Shown: positions 7,427-16,153 of the stretch, in pieces | Position numbering within the stretch: the first letter of the stretch is position 1 | How the letters are laid out: each line of letters begins with the position of its first letter | Origin: Treponema pallidum subsp. pallidum str. Nichols | Lineage (GTDB): Bacteria; Spirochaetota; Spirochaetia; Treponematales; Treponemataceae | Reading direction: 5' to 3' | DNA length: 64,000 nucleotides | Assembly (NCBI RefSeq): GCF_000410535.2 | Contig: NC_021490.2 | Location: forward strand, 840,501 to 904,500 | The notes under the pieces: generated by a model | Databases searched by the model: none | What the model was told of the DNA's origin: nothing | Seen by the model: only the letters and a program-made list of their open reading frames with translations | Translations under genes and position numbers: made by a program

Positions 7427-9451
7427 CTATTCCCCACAAGCCAGCTGCTCAAGCTCTGCGCGCCATAGCGCACCGGAAGTGTCGCTGGGAAAATAAAAAC
7501 CCACACGAGGGGAAAGGTTCACTTCCGTAAGACCGGGCCCATCAGGCACACAAGAACGCTTGAACTGCTGTGAAAACAAGCGGGTAAAAAAAACGCGCAG
7601 CGCTGCACATAGCTGCGCGCAAGAATACGCAGTTCCAAACGCATGCGCGGCCACACGAAAAAGTTTTCGAGGACCAAAACCGTTCACCGTTATGTGATAC
7701 AGAAAAAAATCATGCAATTCATAAGGACCGAGCATCTCCTCGGTACACTGCACAATACGATCATCACAAGGAGGTATGAGCTCAGGACTCACCGGCTGTG
7801 CAACTATAGCTGCACAAACGCGAGAAAAGGCAGCACCGCGCGGTGCATAGGGAGAATCAGTTTCACACACAAAACGCTCAGGTACACGCCCAGCATAGGA
7901 AATCAAGGCTCGCACCACGGTTTTGGGCAAAGATGCGTTCACTGCGTACAGCGAAAGGTGATCGCCCCCAAAGGTTTCCCAACCAAGCGCACCTTCTGAC
8001 GCATCTCCCGTACCAATCATGAGCGCATCAAGCTGGTTAGCACGATCTAACAAAATCTGCGTCCGTTCGCGCGCCTGTGCATTCTCATACGTACCGTCAC
8101 ACTGCTGCATCGTATGCCCAATATCATGGAGATGATGCGTCACTGCCGCGCTAATAGAAATTTCTTGCACAGTGCAACCGAGCGCACGCGCAAACTCCTG
8201 CGCCGCACCTTTCGTTCCTGACGTAGTACCAAAGCCAGGAAGCGTTAGCGCATAAAGTTGTGTACGCGCAATCGAGAGAAAATCTAACGCGCGCGCGCAT
8301 ATTAGCAATGCACACGCCGAATCAACACCTCCTGAAACACCCACCACCAGGCGCCTACAGCCCATGTGTTCAAGACGGAGTGCCACGCCCTGCGCGGCTA
8401 AGTCTATCGTTCTTTGCAAAAAACCGTCCTGCGTGTCTGACGGTGCAGAAACAGCGAGGCACACGGCACCCGTGAGCGGGGGCACCGCATCCTGCGATTT
8501 TTGAAAAGCAGGCGGAAAAAAAGGACAGGGTACGCGAGGACGCCGCAGCGTGGCGTGCGCCTTTGACGCTGCAAATATGCCTGCAGGAAGCGTGACGCAG
8601 GGAGCCGATGCACCCAGAGTGGTATGTCCGCTACGCGCACGACGACGAAAGTGTACCAAAGACACATCTACGTCCGCACTAACATGCAGTCCACGCACCG
8701 CGTGCGCCGGACGCTCCCCCCGTTCTCGCATCTCCTGCAATGAGTCTTGGACCACACACTGCCCACACTCAAAAATACCACTTTCCGCGCCATACACCGC
8801 ATCAGCACTAGACTCCCCCCACCCCGCATTTACGTACGCATACGCACATTGGTGCTGTGCACTGTATGCCGCAGCGTGCGCAGCAAAAATATCCGGTGTC
8901 TGCGCCGTACTTGGCGTACCGTAGGCCTGCAACACCAGCGTGGCAGGTACCGATCCATCCATAGCACCAACACAAAAAGAGAAAAGACCCTCTGCACTTT
9001 CAAAACACGTCTGCACATCGTACACCGGCACCGGTGCACCACCGTACAGGACCTCACAGGGCACTTGCATTTTTTGCGCGCCACACGCCGCCAGGGTATC
9101 CTGCACAACCAGTGCTAGAACACGACCTCGTGCGACAAGCGCAGTACACACGCGCACCTGAGTGCGCAAAAAACAGGGCACACTCACAAGCGCTAACAGC
9201 TGACAATCAGCAGTGCCAGCACACAGTGCAGATACGTGCGTGCAGACTGCCGAAAGCAGCGTATCCTGAGCAAAAAGAGACGCACAGCTACACCCTGTAA
9301 GCGAAAGACGGGGAAACAATAGTATGTCCACACCGCATGAAGCTGCACGACGCACCGTCTGAATCATACGCTGGGTATTGTATGCACAGTCCGCAACACG
9401 CACCGCAGGGGCTGCAAGCGCAAGCCGCACGTATCCACCCGTCCTATCCAC
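7427..9451 (-). CDS. nadE: NAD+ synthetase with N-terminal nitrilase-like domain lacking catalytic residues
   Basis: About 674 residues, the two-domain architecture of glutamine-dependent NAD+ synthetase. The C-terminal synthetase half is intact: PP-loop '[14 protein letters not shown]', '[20 protein letters not shown]' and 'NASLPKTVV'. The N-terminal amidase half looks catalytically broken. The family's Glu in FPEL is Arg here ('[10 protein letters not shown]') and the Lys in the VPK motif is Gln ('LALVVQDTL'). A Cys aligns with the nucleophile ('[10 protein letters not shown]') but its usual E-D neighbours are lost. The enzyme therefore probably uses free ammonia. The GTG at 9451 is chosen because GAGGGG lies 5 nt upstream; the frame stays open to a GTG at 9466. 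Confidence 0.93.
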   Translation of the reverse strand: MDRTGGYVRLALAAPAVRVADCAYNTQRMIQTVRRAASCGVDILLFPRLSLTGCSCASLFAQDTLLSAVCTHVSALCAGTADCQLLALVSVPCFLRTQVRVCTALVARGRVLALVVQDTLAACGAQKMQVPCEVLYGGAPVPVYDVQTCFESAEGLFSFCVGAMDGSVPATLVLQAYGTPSTAQTPDIFAAHAAAYSAQHQCAYAYVNAGWGESSADAVYGAESGIFECGQCVVQDSLQEMRERGERPAHAVRGLHVSADVDVSLVHFRRRARSGHTTLGASAPCVTLPAGIFAASKAHATLRRPRVPCPFFPPAFQKSQDAVPPLTGAVCLAVSAPSDTQDGFLQRTIDLAAQGVALRLEHMGCRRLVVGVSGGVDSACALLICARALDFLSIARTQLYALTLPGFGTTSGTKGAAQEFARALGCTVQEISISAAVTHHLHDIGHTMQQCDGTYENAQARERTQILLDRANQLDALMIGTGDASEGALGWETFGGDHLSLYAVNASLPKTVVRALISYAGRVPERFVCETDSPYAPRGAAFSRVCAAIVAQPVSPELIPPCDDRIVQCTEEMLGPYELHDFFLYHITVNGFGPRKLFRVAAHAFGTAYSCAQLCAALRVFFTRLFSQQFKRSCVPDGPGLTEVNLSPRVGFYFPSDTSGALWRAELEQLACGE

Positions 9452-9502
9452 ACCACACCCCCTCACACACCCCGGTGTACAAATGAAAAAACTACGAACG
9501 CC

Positions 9503-10453
9503 TTACTCCACCTGTAAAAAGAACACTTCCGTTCGTTCATTGCCTGAAATATCACGCGCGCTAATCGCAAGCTCTGCAGTACCACGCGTGAGCACTACGC
9601 TCCCCAAAAACACGCGACCCTTCATCTCATATAACAGGCGTTCATTTAAAAGCGACCCTGACAGACACGCCTGCGAATCTTTCGCCACAATCAACTCGAA
9701 GGACACCGCGCTCACTTCCGATCCGTTCACCACAACATGCACTTGGAACGGAGTGAACGTCTGGGTACCATGCTCTAACACATCTGCGACTGCCGCATAC
9801 AGACGATAGGTTCCCTGCGTAACGCGCCTGTGCACACGGGTGCGCTTGCGTGTATAGACATACCCGTCGGCATCGCGCGGCGCTGCTGTCCCCGAAAGAG
9901 CCAACACCCCTGTCTTTCCCGCCAATACCACATCCTGAATGGTGGGCTTTATGGTGTCCGACACCGAAGGCAGCAGGAGCAAGGGATTGAGATACACTTT
10001 GTTTTTTGTATCAATCACCTGGAACACAAAACTGTTTGGAGGTGCCCACGCACTTGATCCTGCGTATCCGACCGTTACCCCGGATTCTGCTTCCGCGGTA
10101 GAACCAAAATCCTGCGCGTTTTTCGCTTCGCGTAAATTTGCATATACCGTCTGTAACCCGTCTTCATGCGCAAAAATCAACGCATTTCCTAACGCGCCGG
10201 GAAAGACACGCGCACGGCGATGTTTTTGAAGTCGCATCACGCAGCGTCCGTACCCCGCAGTACGTACCGCGTATCCACGCTCTCCTGCAGAGTCTGCTCC
10301 ATCAAAAATCAATCCCTGCTGTAACAGACCTGCGCCCACACTCTGTCCAAAAAGAGACAAAAACTTAGGTTTATCAACAGGCCATTCCAACGCACACAAG
10401 CGCCCTTCTCCCATAATCGCGAGCAACAGTACACCCACAAAAATCGTACGCAC
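9503..10453 (-). CDS. M23/LytM-like exported protein without zinc ligands
   Basis: 316 residues with a signal peptide ('[21 protein letters not shown]'). The first half follows the M23 peptidase fold in outline ('GLIFDGAD', '[19 protein letters not shown]', 'SGVTVGYAG', 'SFVFQVID'). Every expected zinc ligand is replaced: the first His is Gln ('QQGLIF'), YAHL is YANL, and the HxH strand has no His. The second half (from '[11 protein letters not shown]') is Ig-like beta sandwich, as in other spirochaetal M23 proteins. A non-enzymatic role, such as regulating or binding peptidoglycan as EnvC/NlpD do, is the likeliest inference. GTG start at 10453 with AGAGGGGG upstream. It lies 28 nt after the beta-propeller-like gene. 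Confidence 0.8.
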
Positions 10454-10481
10454 GCCGGCACACCCCCTCTGTCCCTACCCC

Positions 10482-11579
10482 TTACGGGATCCCTGCAATG
10501 TCAATGCGTGCAAGAAGCATATCGATACTTAGAAAGAATTTTTTTTCACCCTGAGTCAATGACACATCCTGTGCGTCAAACCGCACATCCCCCACCCTAT
10601 GCACCGCGCGCTCAAAAACAGCAAACCGACACCGCTGCTCCTTCTGGCTTAACACCGTCACAACATCGCACTCAGGCTGCACGCCCATACCAACAACATC
10701 CCCAACCAGGGGGATAATGTTTGTCTCTAACCTTTGGCAATCAATCACCCCTACCCCTTGTGCATGTTCAAATACCACATAGCGCCCTTCGGTATCAAAA
10801 TTCATCAAAAGCTGGTGACGTAACGCGCCCTCCAAATATTGATGGTGAACAATCTTGCACTGCACATCCGCAAGAGACACCAGGATAACGCGCTGCCTGT
10901 CCAAACCACACACGCACGCAGCAAGTGTGCCATCTGCAGAGAGAGTCACCCCAAACACAATTTCATATGTGCTCCCGCCCGGATAGAATGCACATCTGAC
11001 GGTGCCGTCGGCACGTACAACCATCACCTTCCCATCAGAAAACCCGATAACCGCGCCTGCAGCAGAAGAGTGAAACGCGGTTATAGGCGCCGTGTGCAAC
11101 ACACGCCACCGTTGTACACCGCGCGCGTCATAGGAGGAAACAGCATTTCCCCCTGGGGAAAAGAGAAAAAAGCGATCCGCTTCAATATGCACAAAGCCTG
11201 GCTCAGCAATTTCTGCAAGGTGTTCCCCAGCAGGGTTAAAAACAGGCGTGCGCACTGCATGCTCAGGATACACCGCCCATGCGTGTGTAGAAGCAGAAAG
11301 GCGCTGGGTAACCCGCGTGGCAAACACAACCGACCCCTCATCGGTAAAATAGCCAAAGTACTCCCCCACCATGAAAGGTTGGAGGGTCTGCACTGTGTCA
11401 GCGTTCACGCGCACCGCGCGCTCAGGACGCTCTTCGTGCAATTCAGATGCAAGGTCACGTGCCCAAATAGGCAAAAAGTAAGGGTCAGCCCCGAGGGGGA
11501 CGGCTGCTACGAACATATAGGCAATCAAAAATAGAGCGGAAAAAGAGATGAAATAGCCTTTTTTCTCTTTAATCTTCAT
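10482..11579 (-). CDS. Exported beta-propeller-like protein of unknown function
   Basis: 365 residues from the ATG at 11579. That start gives a clean signal peptide: 'MKIKEKK', a hydrophobic run, cleavage around 'VPLGA-DP'. A TTG 12 codons upstream (11615) is also open, preceded by AAGGGCG. The body has recurring short beta-strand units with 'DGKVMVVRADGTV', 'LSADGTLAACV' and 'DTEGRYVVFE', typical of WD40/PQQ-like propellers, though repeats are too degenerate to count. No catalytic motif is visible. A periplasmic or surface scaffold is possible. It sits in a minus-strand run with the M23-like gene and is divergent from the lpt cluster. Confidence 0.72.
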   Translation of the reverse strand: MKIKEKKGYFISFSALFLIAYMFVAAVPLGADPYFLPIWARDLASELHEERPERAVRVNADTVQTLQPFMVGEYFGYFTDEGSVVFATRVTQRLSASTHAWAVYPEHAVRTPVFNPAGEHLAEIAEPGFVHIEADRFFLFSPGGNAVSSYDARGVQRWRVLHTAPITAFHSSAAGAVIGFSDGKVMVVRADGTVRCAFYPGGSTYEIVFGVTLSADGTLAACVCGLDRQRVILVSLADVQCKIVHHQYLEGALRHQLLMNFDTEGRYVVFEHAQGVGVIDCQRLETNIIPLVGDVVGMGVQPECDVVTVLSQKEQRCRFAVFERAVHRVGDVRFDAQDVSLTQGEKKFFLSIDMLLARIDIAGIP

Positions 11580-11594
11580 AGGGGAGAACGTACA

Positions 11595-11765
11595 ATGGCG
11601 CGCGATCTCTTTCAAGTTCGTTCGCCCTTCTTGCGAGGTTTGTTGTGCTTCGCGGCTGTGGGGGCGGGGTTGTTGCTTTTAAGGTGCGTCCTTCTTTCCT
11701 ACTTGGGACGCGTTGTCTGTCCTTCTTTTTCTGCCCGGGCATCTGTCCGGCTACGCCCGTTGTAG
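11595..11765 (+). CDS. Candidate small single-span membrane protein upstream of lptC
   Basis: A 56-codon frame starts at ATG 11595, with GGGGAG (11581-11586) 8 nt upstream. It has a hydrophobic stretch ('GLLCFAAVGAGLLLL') after a basic N-terminus and ends in an arginine-rich tail ('ARASVRLRPL'). It ends 15 nt before the lptC start on the same strand, which favours co-transcription. It overlaps the possible upstream start of the divergent gene. No homology is recognised; ribosome site, composition and operon position are the only evidence. Confidence 0.5.
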   Translation: MARDLFQVRSPFLRGLLCFAAVGAGLLLLRCVLLSYLGRVVCPSFSARASVRLRPL

Positions 11766-11780
11766 CGTAAAGGAGCGGTA

Positions 11781-12380
11781 GTGCGCATTCGACTCCTCTT
11801 TGCTCCTGTCTCCTGCCTCCTTCTGGTTTGCTGCGCCGACAGCAGTGCCTTACGCTGGATACAGCAACCCTCCGCCACGCGCAACACACCTACCATCGCG
11901 TTTTTCCAAGTGACGTTCGATCGCTACAACACTCACCTGTTGGAAACGCGCCTGCATGCTCAAACGCTTGAGTTCTATCACCACGACCAAACCTGGACTG
12001 CACGGGACATCCACTTTACACGCTACGACGGCAATGGGCGTGCGAGCGTGCGCGGGCATGCAGGTGTTTTGCTCACTGACTGCGAAGGTACTGTTTTCTA
12101 CCTCGGGAAAAAGGTGGACTGCTTCTTTCCCCATGAGGGTCTGCGTTTGGAAGGACGCGCATTTCGATGGGAAAATACGCGAGCATTGTTCACAAGCGAT
12201 CACTTCTCCCCTGTTCGCATCAGCGATGCATCAGGGGCTGTTGTCACCGGGGTTGGTTTATGCGTCAATGCACGCACCAAACGCTTTGTGTTTCAAAATG
12301 GCGTTCACATAGACGTCGATCTTGACTCTTTCGCCAAAACCCGCGCGTCACGGTACGCCGCACCGAATCTCAGTCCATGA
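11781..12380 (+). CDS. lptC: LptC-like lipoprotein of the Lpt transport bridge
   Basis: 199 residues. GTG start at 11781 with AAAGGAG a few nt upstream. The N-terminus is a lipoprotein signal ('LFAPVSCLLLVCCADSS'). The rest is beta-strand-rich OstA/LptC fold ('ETRLHAQTLEFYHHDQTWTA', 'GRASVRGHAGVLLTD', 'EGRAFRWENTRALFTSD'). In Gram-negative bacteria LptC sits on the LptBFG complex and hands lipopolysaccharide to LptA. It overlaps lptA by 4 nt (ATGA), and lptB follows, which supports the assignment. T. pallidum is known to lack lipopolysaccharide, so the cargo must differ. Confidence 0.78.
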   Translation: MRIRLLFAPVSCLLLVCCADSSALRWIQQPSATRNTPTIAFFQVTFDRYNTHLLETRLHAQTLEFYHHDQTWTARDIHFTRYDGNGRASVRGHAGVLLTDCEGTVFYLGKKVDCFFPHEGLRLEGRAFRWENTRALFTSDHFSPVRISDASGAVVTGVGLCVNARTKRFVFQNGVHIDVDLDSFAKTRASRYAAPNLSP

Positions 12381-13063
12381 CTCGCGCGTCCTCATACCCT
12401 GCTTTTTCACCCGTACCCTTCTTGCGCACTGTACTCCTTGCACTTTTTCTCATGTCCCTGTGCGTGTGGCAACGCGCACACGCGCGAGGTAAGGTGCGCT
12501 TTTTTGCAGACAGTCTAGAAGGCTCTGCCGACCCCCACGCCCCACGCACTGTACTCCGCGGAAACGCGCGCATGTACTTTGCCGATTTAGAAATCCACGC
12601 AGATAAGATTGAAATTTCCGGCGACGACTATCATCTTGTTACCGCCACCGGCAACGTGCGCGGAGAAAAAAAAACACAGCACCTTACGTTCTCTGCACAA
12701 TCTCTGCATTTTAGCAGAAATGCGCATACTACCGAACTACTCGGTGCTGCGCAGATTTCTGACAAAAGAGAAAACGTAATGGCACGTGCAGAGCGCATAG
12801 TCTACCACGAAAAAAACGAAACATTGCTCTTACAAATGAACGTGTCCCTTACCTACCAAGACCTGCAATGTCAGGCCATGTTCGGTATGTATTACCGCAA
12901 AAGTATATTCCTTGAATTAAGCGGTGCGCCACGGGTTAGCGACCGCGGTAATCTTTTTCAGGCAGAACGTATCACGTTGAATATGGCCCGTAGAGAAATT
13001 CAGCTACACGGAAAAGTGCAAGGCTCAATTCTCAAACCCTACGAATGGGAACAACACCGGTGA
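12377..13063 (+). CDS. lptA: LptA/OstA-like periplasmic bridge protein
   Basis: 228 residues with a signal peptide ('TVLLALFLMSLCVWQRAHA'). The mature protein is an OstA repeat: 'VRFFADSLEGS', 'TVLRGNARMYFADLEIHADKIEISGD', 'LVTATGNVRGEKK' and 'LLGAAQISDKRENVMARAERIVYHE'. LptA monomers stack into a beta-jellyroll bridge across the periplasm. The start overlaps the lptC stop (ATGA), and the stop overlaps the lptB start region, so translation is coupled. Nine consecutive A residues at 12666-12674 inside the coding region may slip in replication or transcription. Confidence 0.82.
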   Translation: MTRASSYPAFSPVPFLRTVLLALFLMSLCVWQRAHARGKVRFFADSLEGSADPHAPRTVLRGNARMYFADLEIHADKIEISGDDYHLVTATGNVRGEKKTQHLTFSAQSLHFSRNAHTTELLGAAQISDKRENVMARAERIVYHEKNETLLLQMNVSLTYQDLQCQAMFGMYYRKSIFLELSGAPRVSDRGNLFQAERITLNMARREIQLHGKVQGSILKPYEWEQHR

Positions 13064-13908
13064 CATTTCAACGCTTCCTGTCTGCCGCGCGCAGACTCCG
13101 TGCAAAGCACGATGTCACATATACTTTAAAGGCAGAGACAGAGAAAGAAAAAAATATTTCCTGGAATGAATCTCCACCGGGAGAAAAGCGCCTCGTGGCC
13201 GCTGCACTCAATAAAACATTTAGAACACGGCACGTGGTGCATGACGTCTCCTTTTCTGTACACCAAGCAGAGATAGTTGGGCTGTTCGGTCCCAATGGAG
13301 CAGGCAAATCAGTATCGTTCAGTATGGTAATGGGTCTGTGCCGTCCAGATAGCGGGCGCGTCCTGCTAGACTGCACAGACATAACGCCGCTACCCATACA
13401 TGTGCGCGCGCGCATGGGCGTGTCCTACGTACCGCAAGAACCGTCTATTTTTAGAAAAATAACGGTAGAAGCAAACGTGCGCGCAATCATGCAAATGCGC
13501 CGCGATCTGAGTTACACAGAACAAACCGAGCGATGCGAAGCGCTGCTCAAAGCATTTCAGCTGACCCATGTGCGAAATCAAAGGGCAGACACGCTTTCAG
13601 GTGGCGAGCGCAAACGCGTGGAAATTGCGCGTGCATTAACGGTAAATCCACGCTTCTTAATTTTTGATGAACCCTTCTCCGGGATCGACCCTTGCGCCGT
13701 GCAGGATATCAAGCGCATTATCGTGCGTCTTGCGCACTCAGGCGTTGGCATACTCATCACGGACCACAACGTACGTGAAACACTACAAATCACTGACCGA
13801 GCCTATATCATACACTGCGGCCATATTATCGCCCAGGGCAGTCCACAAGAGGTAGTACGATCCTCTCACGTACGCCAAGTGTACCTCGGCTCTCAGTTCC
13901 AGCTGTAA
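13045..13908 (+). CDS. lptB: LptB-like ABC transporter ATPase
   Basis: 287 residues. Walker A 'GLFGPNGAGKS', Q-loop 'VSYVPQEPSIFRKITVEANV', signature 'LSGGERKRVEIARAL', Walker B 'LIFDEPFSGIDP' and switch 'LITDHNVRETL'. The 'PQEPSIFRKLTVEENI'-type Q-loop region and 'ITDHNVRETL' are diagnostic of LptB among ABC ATPases. There is an unusual N-terminal extension of about 45 residues. The ATG at 13045 overlaps lptA by 19 nt; a GTG at 13060, forming a GTGA overlap, is an equally good start (282 residues). LptF/LptG permeases are not in this window. Confidence 0.92.
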   Translation: MGTTPVTFQRFLSAARRLRAKHDVTYTLKAETEKEKNISWNESPPGEKRLVAAALNKTFRTRHVVHDVSFSVHQAEIVGLFGPNGAGKSVSFSMVMGLCRPDSGRVLLDCTDITPLPIHVRARMGVSYVPQEPSIFRKITVEANVRAIMQMRRDLSYTEQTERCEALLKAFQLTHVRNQRADTLSGGERKRVEIARALTVNPRFLIFDEPFSGIDPCAVQDIKRIIVRLAHSGVGILITDHNVRETLQITDRAYIIHCGHIIAQGSPQEVVRSSHVRQVYLGSQFQL

Positions 13909-13954
13909 ACTACAACGTGTGAAGTAAAAGATGCAGATGTGCCTCGTAAATCTC

Positions 13955-14278
13955 TCATGTGCCTTTAGCCACGATGAGCACTACCGTATTGAAAACAAGT
14001 GCACCCATACCAAAAAGCAGTGCCACGACGGTGATACACAGCAGCCGCCCATACGGGGCGTCACTACGCGTCAAAAAAAAGTAGAGCTCAAAACTGCCCG
14101 CACACAAACAGGCAACCACTAACAGTACTGAACAGCCGACACATGAACGTAAAATAATAAACTGGCTTTTATCAAGAAAGTGAGAAAAGTTCCCAAACAC
14201 ATAAAGTAGCGACGCTGCACACAGCAGCACGCCCAGACACACCACCATCCGGTGCAGAAAGTAAACGGCCTCGCGCAT
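13955..14278 (-). CDS. Small integral membrane protein of unknown function
   Basis: 107 residues from the ATG at 14278; the frame is open to 14374 but that extra part is polar and lacks a ribosome site. Three hydrophobic segments are visible ('VVCLGVLLCAASLLYVF', 'CVGCSVLLVVACLCAG' and 'LCITVVALLFGMGALVFNTVV'). No recognised family. It converges on lptB (46 nt between stops) and is divergent from the SPFH-like gene. Confidence 0.6.
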   Translation of the reverse strand: MREAVYFLHRMVVCLGVLLCAASLLYVFGNFSHFLDKSQFIILRSCVGCSVLLVVACLCAGSFELYFFLTRSDAPYGRLLCITVVALLFGMGALVFNTVVLIVAKGT

Positions 14279-14417
14279 ACCCGCCGGCGAGTCTCGACCC
14301 ATAGGGGCGGACCCTACCATAGAGGGCGCTGCCCATTCAATTACCACGGTATGTCTCAGCAATGGACAGTGCAAAAGGACTGCACGATACCACCATATAC
14401 TGCGCGCCCAAATACTC

Positions 14418-14446
14418 TTGCGTTGGGATACACAAACTGCTAGGCT
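14418..14446 (+). promoter_or_regulatory. Weak candidate promoter for the SPFH-like gene
   Basis: TTGCGT (14418-14423), 17 nt, TAGGCT (14441-14446), with the ATG at 14456 and no Shine-Dalgarno sequence. Each box matches consensus at about half its positions. Listed only because the spacing mirrors other possible leaderless starts. Confidence 0.22.
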
Positions 14447-14455
14447 CCCCTACTC

Positions 14456-15346
14456 ATGCGTGTGCGGACGTTTTGTTTTTCGCTTGTCTGTGCCCTGGGC
14501 GCGAGTACGTACCTTCTGTGGAGGGGATGGCTTCAGCTCTCCCTGCCGGCGGGAAGTTATGGGGTTATGCGATCACGCTCAGGTGGTTACCACCACGCGC
14601 TCATCGCTCCGGGGCGATTTCTCTGGCGCTGGGAGCCGCTGCTCCCGTCCAATGCGGAGCTCTTTGCCTTTGAGTTGAAGAAGCAGACGGTCTCCGTCAC
14701 CGTTCAGGACGTCCTGCCCGCGGCAAAGGAGTACGCGCAGCTGCTTGATCAACACGCACCCTTTGACTGGACTTTAGCGCTCTCGGCGCGCGTTGCTCTC
14801 AAAGAAGCTTTCCTGTTGGATACCGTGCAGCGAGAAAGGATCACTGACCAAAACTCGCTCGAGCGATACGTGGACACTACAGCACAAGCGGCACTCACCC
14901 AGGTGTCGCACGATTTCATCGCGCGCTGCATGGCCGACCCAGCCCTCTACGAGCGCGTTCACACGCAGTACGGGCTTGCCACACGAGAACTGAAACGCGC
15001 AATCGAAAAAGAAATTCCCCACTGCGCAATTTCAGAGGTGGTGCTTTCCGAGGTACACATACCAGACATGGTCCTGTACCACACTGCAGAGCAGGCCTAC
15101 CGCGCGTTCGAAGCGAAGCGGTCCGAACACCTCAGTGCACTCGCGCAGCAAGCGGCAAAGCGCAGCGCACTTGAGAACTTTGAAATGCAACGCCTCACAA
15201 AGTGGGGTGAGTTTTTTCAGCGCTACCCAAGCGTCATCGACTTCCTAAACGCAATACGGCAGGATGGCGCCTCGACGCTCGAGACGCTCAAGAAGGGCTC
15301 GACCGCCAGCCACCGAGCCATACCGCACGAAGAAACAACACGCTAA
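14456..15346 (+). CDS. Membrane-anchored protein resembling SPFH/prohibitin family (function unknown)
   Basis: 296 residues. A single N-terminal hydrophobic anchor is followed by 'LPAGSYGVMRSRSGGYHHALIA' and 'PGRFLWRWEPLLP', which has the layout of the start of SPFH/stomatin domains (v-G-x-y-g-V, then a P-G-x-x near a hydrophobic strand). A long helical, coiled-coil-prone part follows ('HTAEQAYRAFEAKRSEHLSALAQQAAKRSALE'), again like SPFH proteins. No enzyme motif. The SPFH call is pattern-based and moderate; such proteins form membrane-microdomain scaffolds and often protect or recruit proteases. It converges on the LolA-fold gene with 12 nt between stops. Confidence 0.55.
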   Translation: MRVRTFCFSLVCALGASTYLLWRGWLQLSLPAGSYGVMRSRSGGYHHALIAPGRFLWRWEPLLPSNAELFAFELKKQTVSVTVQDVLPAAKEYAQLLDQHAPFDWTLALSARVALKEAFLLDTVQRERITDQNSLERYVDTTAQAALTQVSHDFIARCMADPALYERVHTQYGLATRELKRAIEKEIPHCAISEVVLSEVHIPDMVLYHTAEQAYRAFEAKRSEHLSALAQQAAKRSALENFEMQRLTKWGEFFQRYPSVIDFLNAIRQDGASTLETLKKGSTASHRAIPHEETTR

Positions 15347-15358
15347 AAGCCACAACAC

Positions 15359-16135
15359 TCACCGATCGGTTTGGGTTAGATACTCAGGGGTAAACACCTT
15401 CTCAGGGATGTCCATGTGATACTCAACCTTCGTGAGGTGAATGGTTGTAGTACTGCGTTGGGCGATCGTCTCGAGCACAACCGTCTTTGGTGTATCTACA
15501 CCCTGGATAGTCTCGTAATCAGAAAGCGTCATGATCTTCACGCGCTTGTCTTTTTTATCGAAAAATTCCCCTTTCACAAAACGACCTGTTTCCTGCTCTA
15601 TCCACAGCAACGCCCTGACGTACCGCGCCTGGGGCTTGTGTGACAGTGTCTGAATGCGCACGCACATCTTTCCCCCGTACGACTCCGTACCGTCGAGCGT
15701 ACATTCATCAAGATCAGCAACCCCACCAACAAGCGAAAGATCGTGATACGAAAAATCCGTCCCCATAAACGAAGCGTGGGCATCCCCCCCTGTAATGCTC
15801 CTGACGCGTGCGAGTTTGGGCAAATAGAGGTACTGCTCCCACGCCCCGTCCTTTTTCTGCAGGGATAAGAAGCGTGTTCCCCTCACGCTCAACGGAGACA
15901 AAAACTCTATAAGAGTCTTTTGCTCTCCACTCTTTTCATACCGGGTATACTGTTTAAGTACTAAGGTACTCACCGTCTTACCCGCCTTCCGGACAACCAT
16001 GCGGGCTTGCGTACCCATTGTGCCTGTTTCCGCCGTTTTCTTAAAGCTACCCATCACATCTGTTGCACTCTGTGCCCACATCGAACACATGCCACCAACT
16101 ACCGCGCACAACGGCACATATGCTATCCGTTTCAT
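15359..16135 (-). CDS. Outer-membrane lipoprotein-sorting-like protein (LolA/LppX fold)
   Basis: 258 residues with a signal peptide ('[18 protein letters not shown]') and a strong ribosome site (AAAGGGAGG) before ATG 16135. The body matches the 'outer membrane lipoprotein-sorting' family with a LolA-like half-barrel: '[20 protein letters not shown]', 'RGTRFLSLQ', '[20 protein letters not shown]', '[10 protein letters not shown]' and '[16 protein letters not shown]'. The MMPL/RND exporter lies 18 nt upstream on the same strand, a pairing common in spirochaetes and other phyla. The two probably move a lipid or lipoprotein across the periplasm. Cargo unknown. Confidence 0.87.
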
Positions 16136-16153
16136 GCATACCTCCCTTTGGTT

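Noticed and set aside
10839-11534. 231-codon plus-strand frame opposite the beta-propeller-like gene
   Set aside because: The opposite frame has a signal peptide and a repeated beta pattern; this one is a shadow with no ribosome site or motifs.
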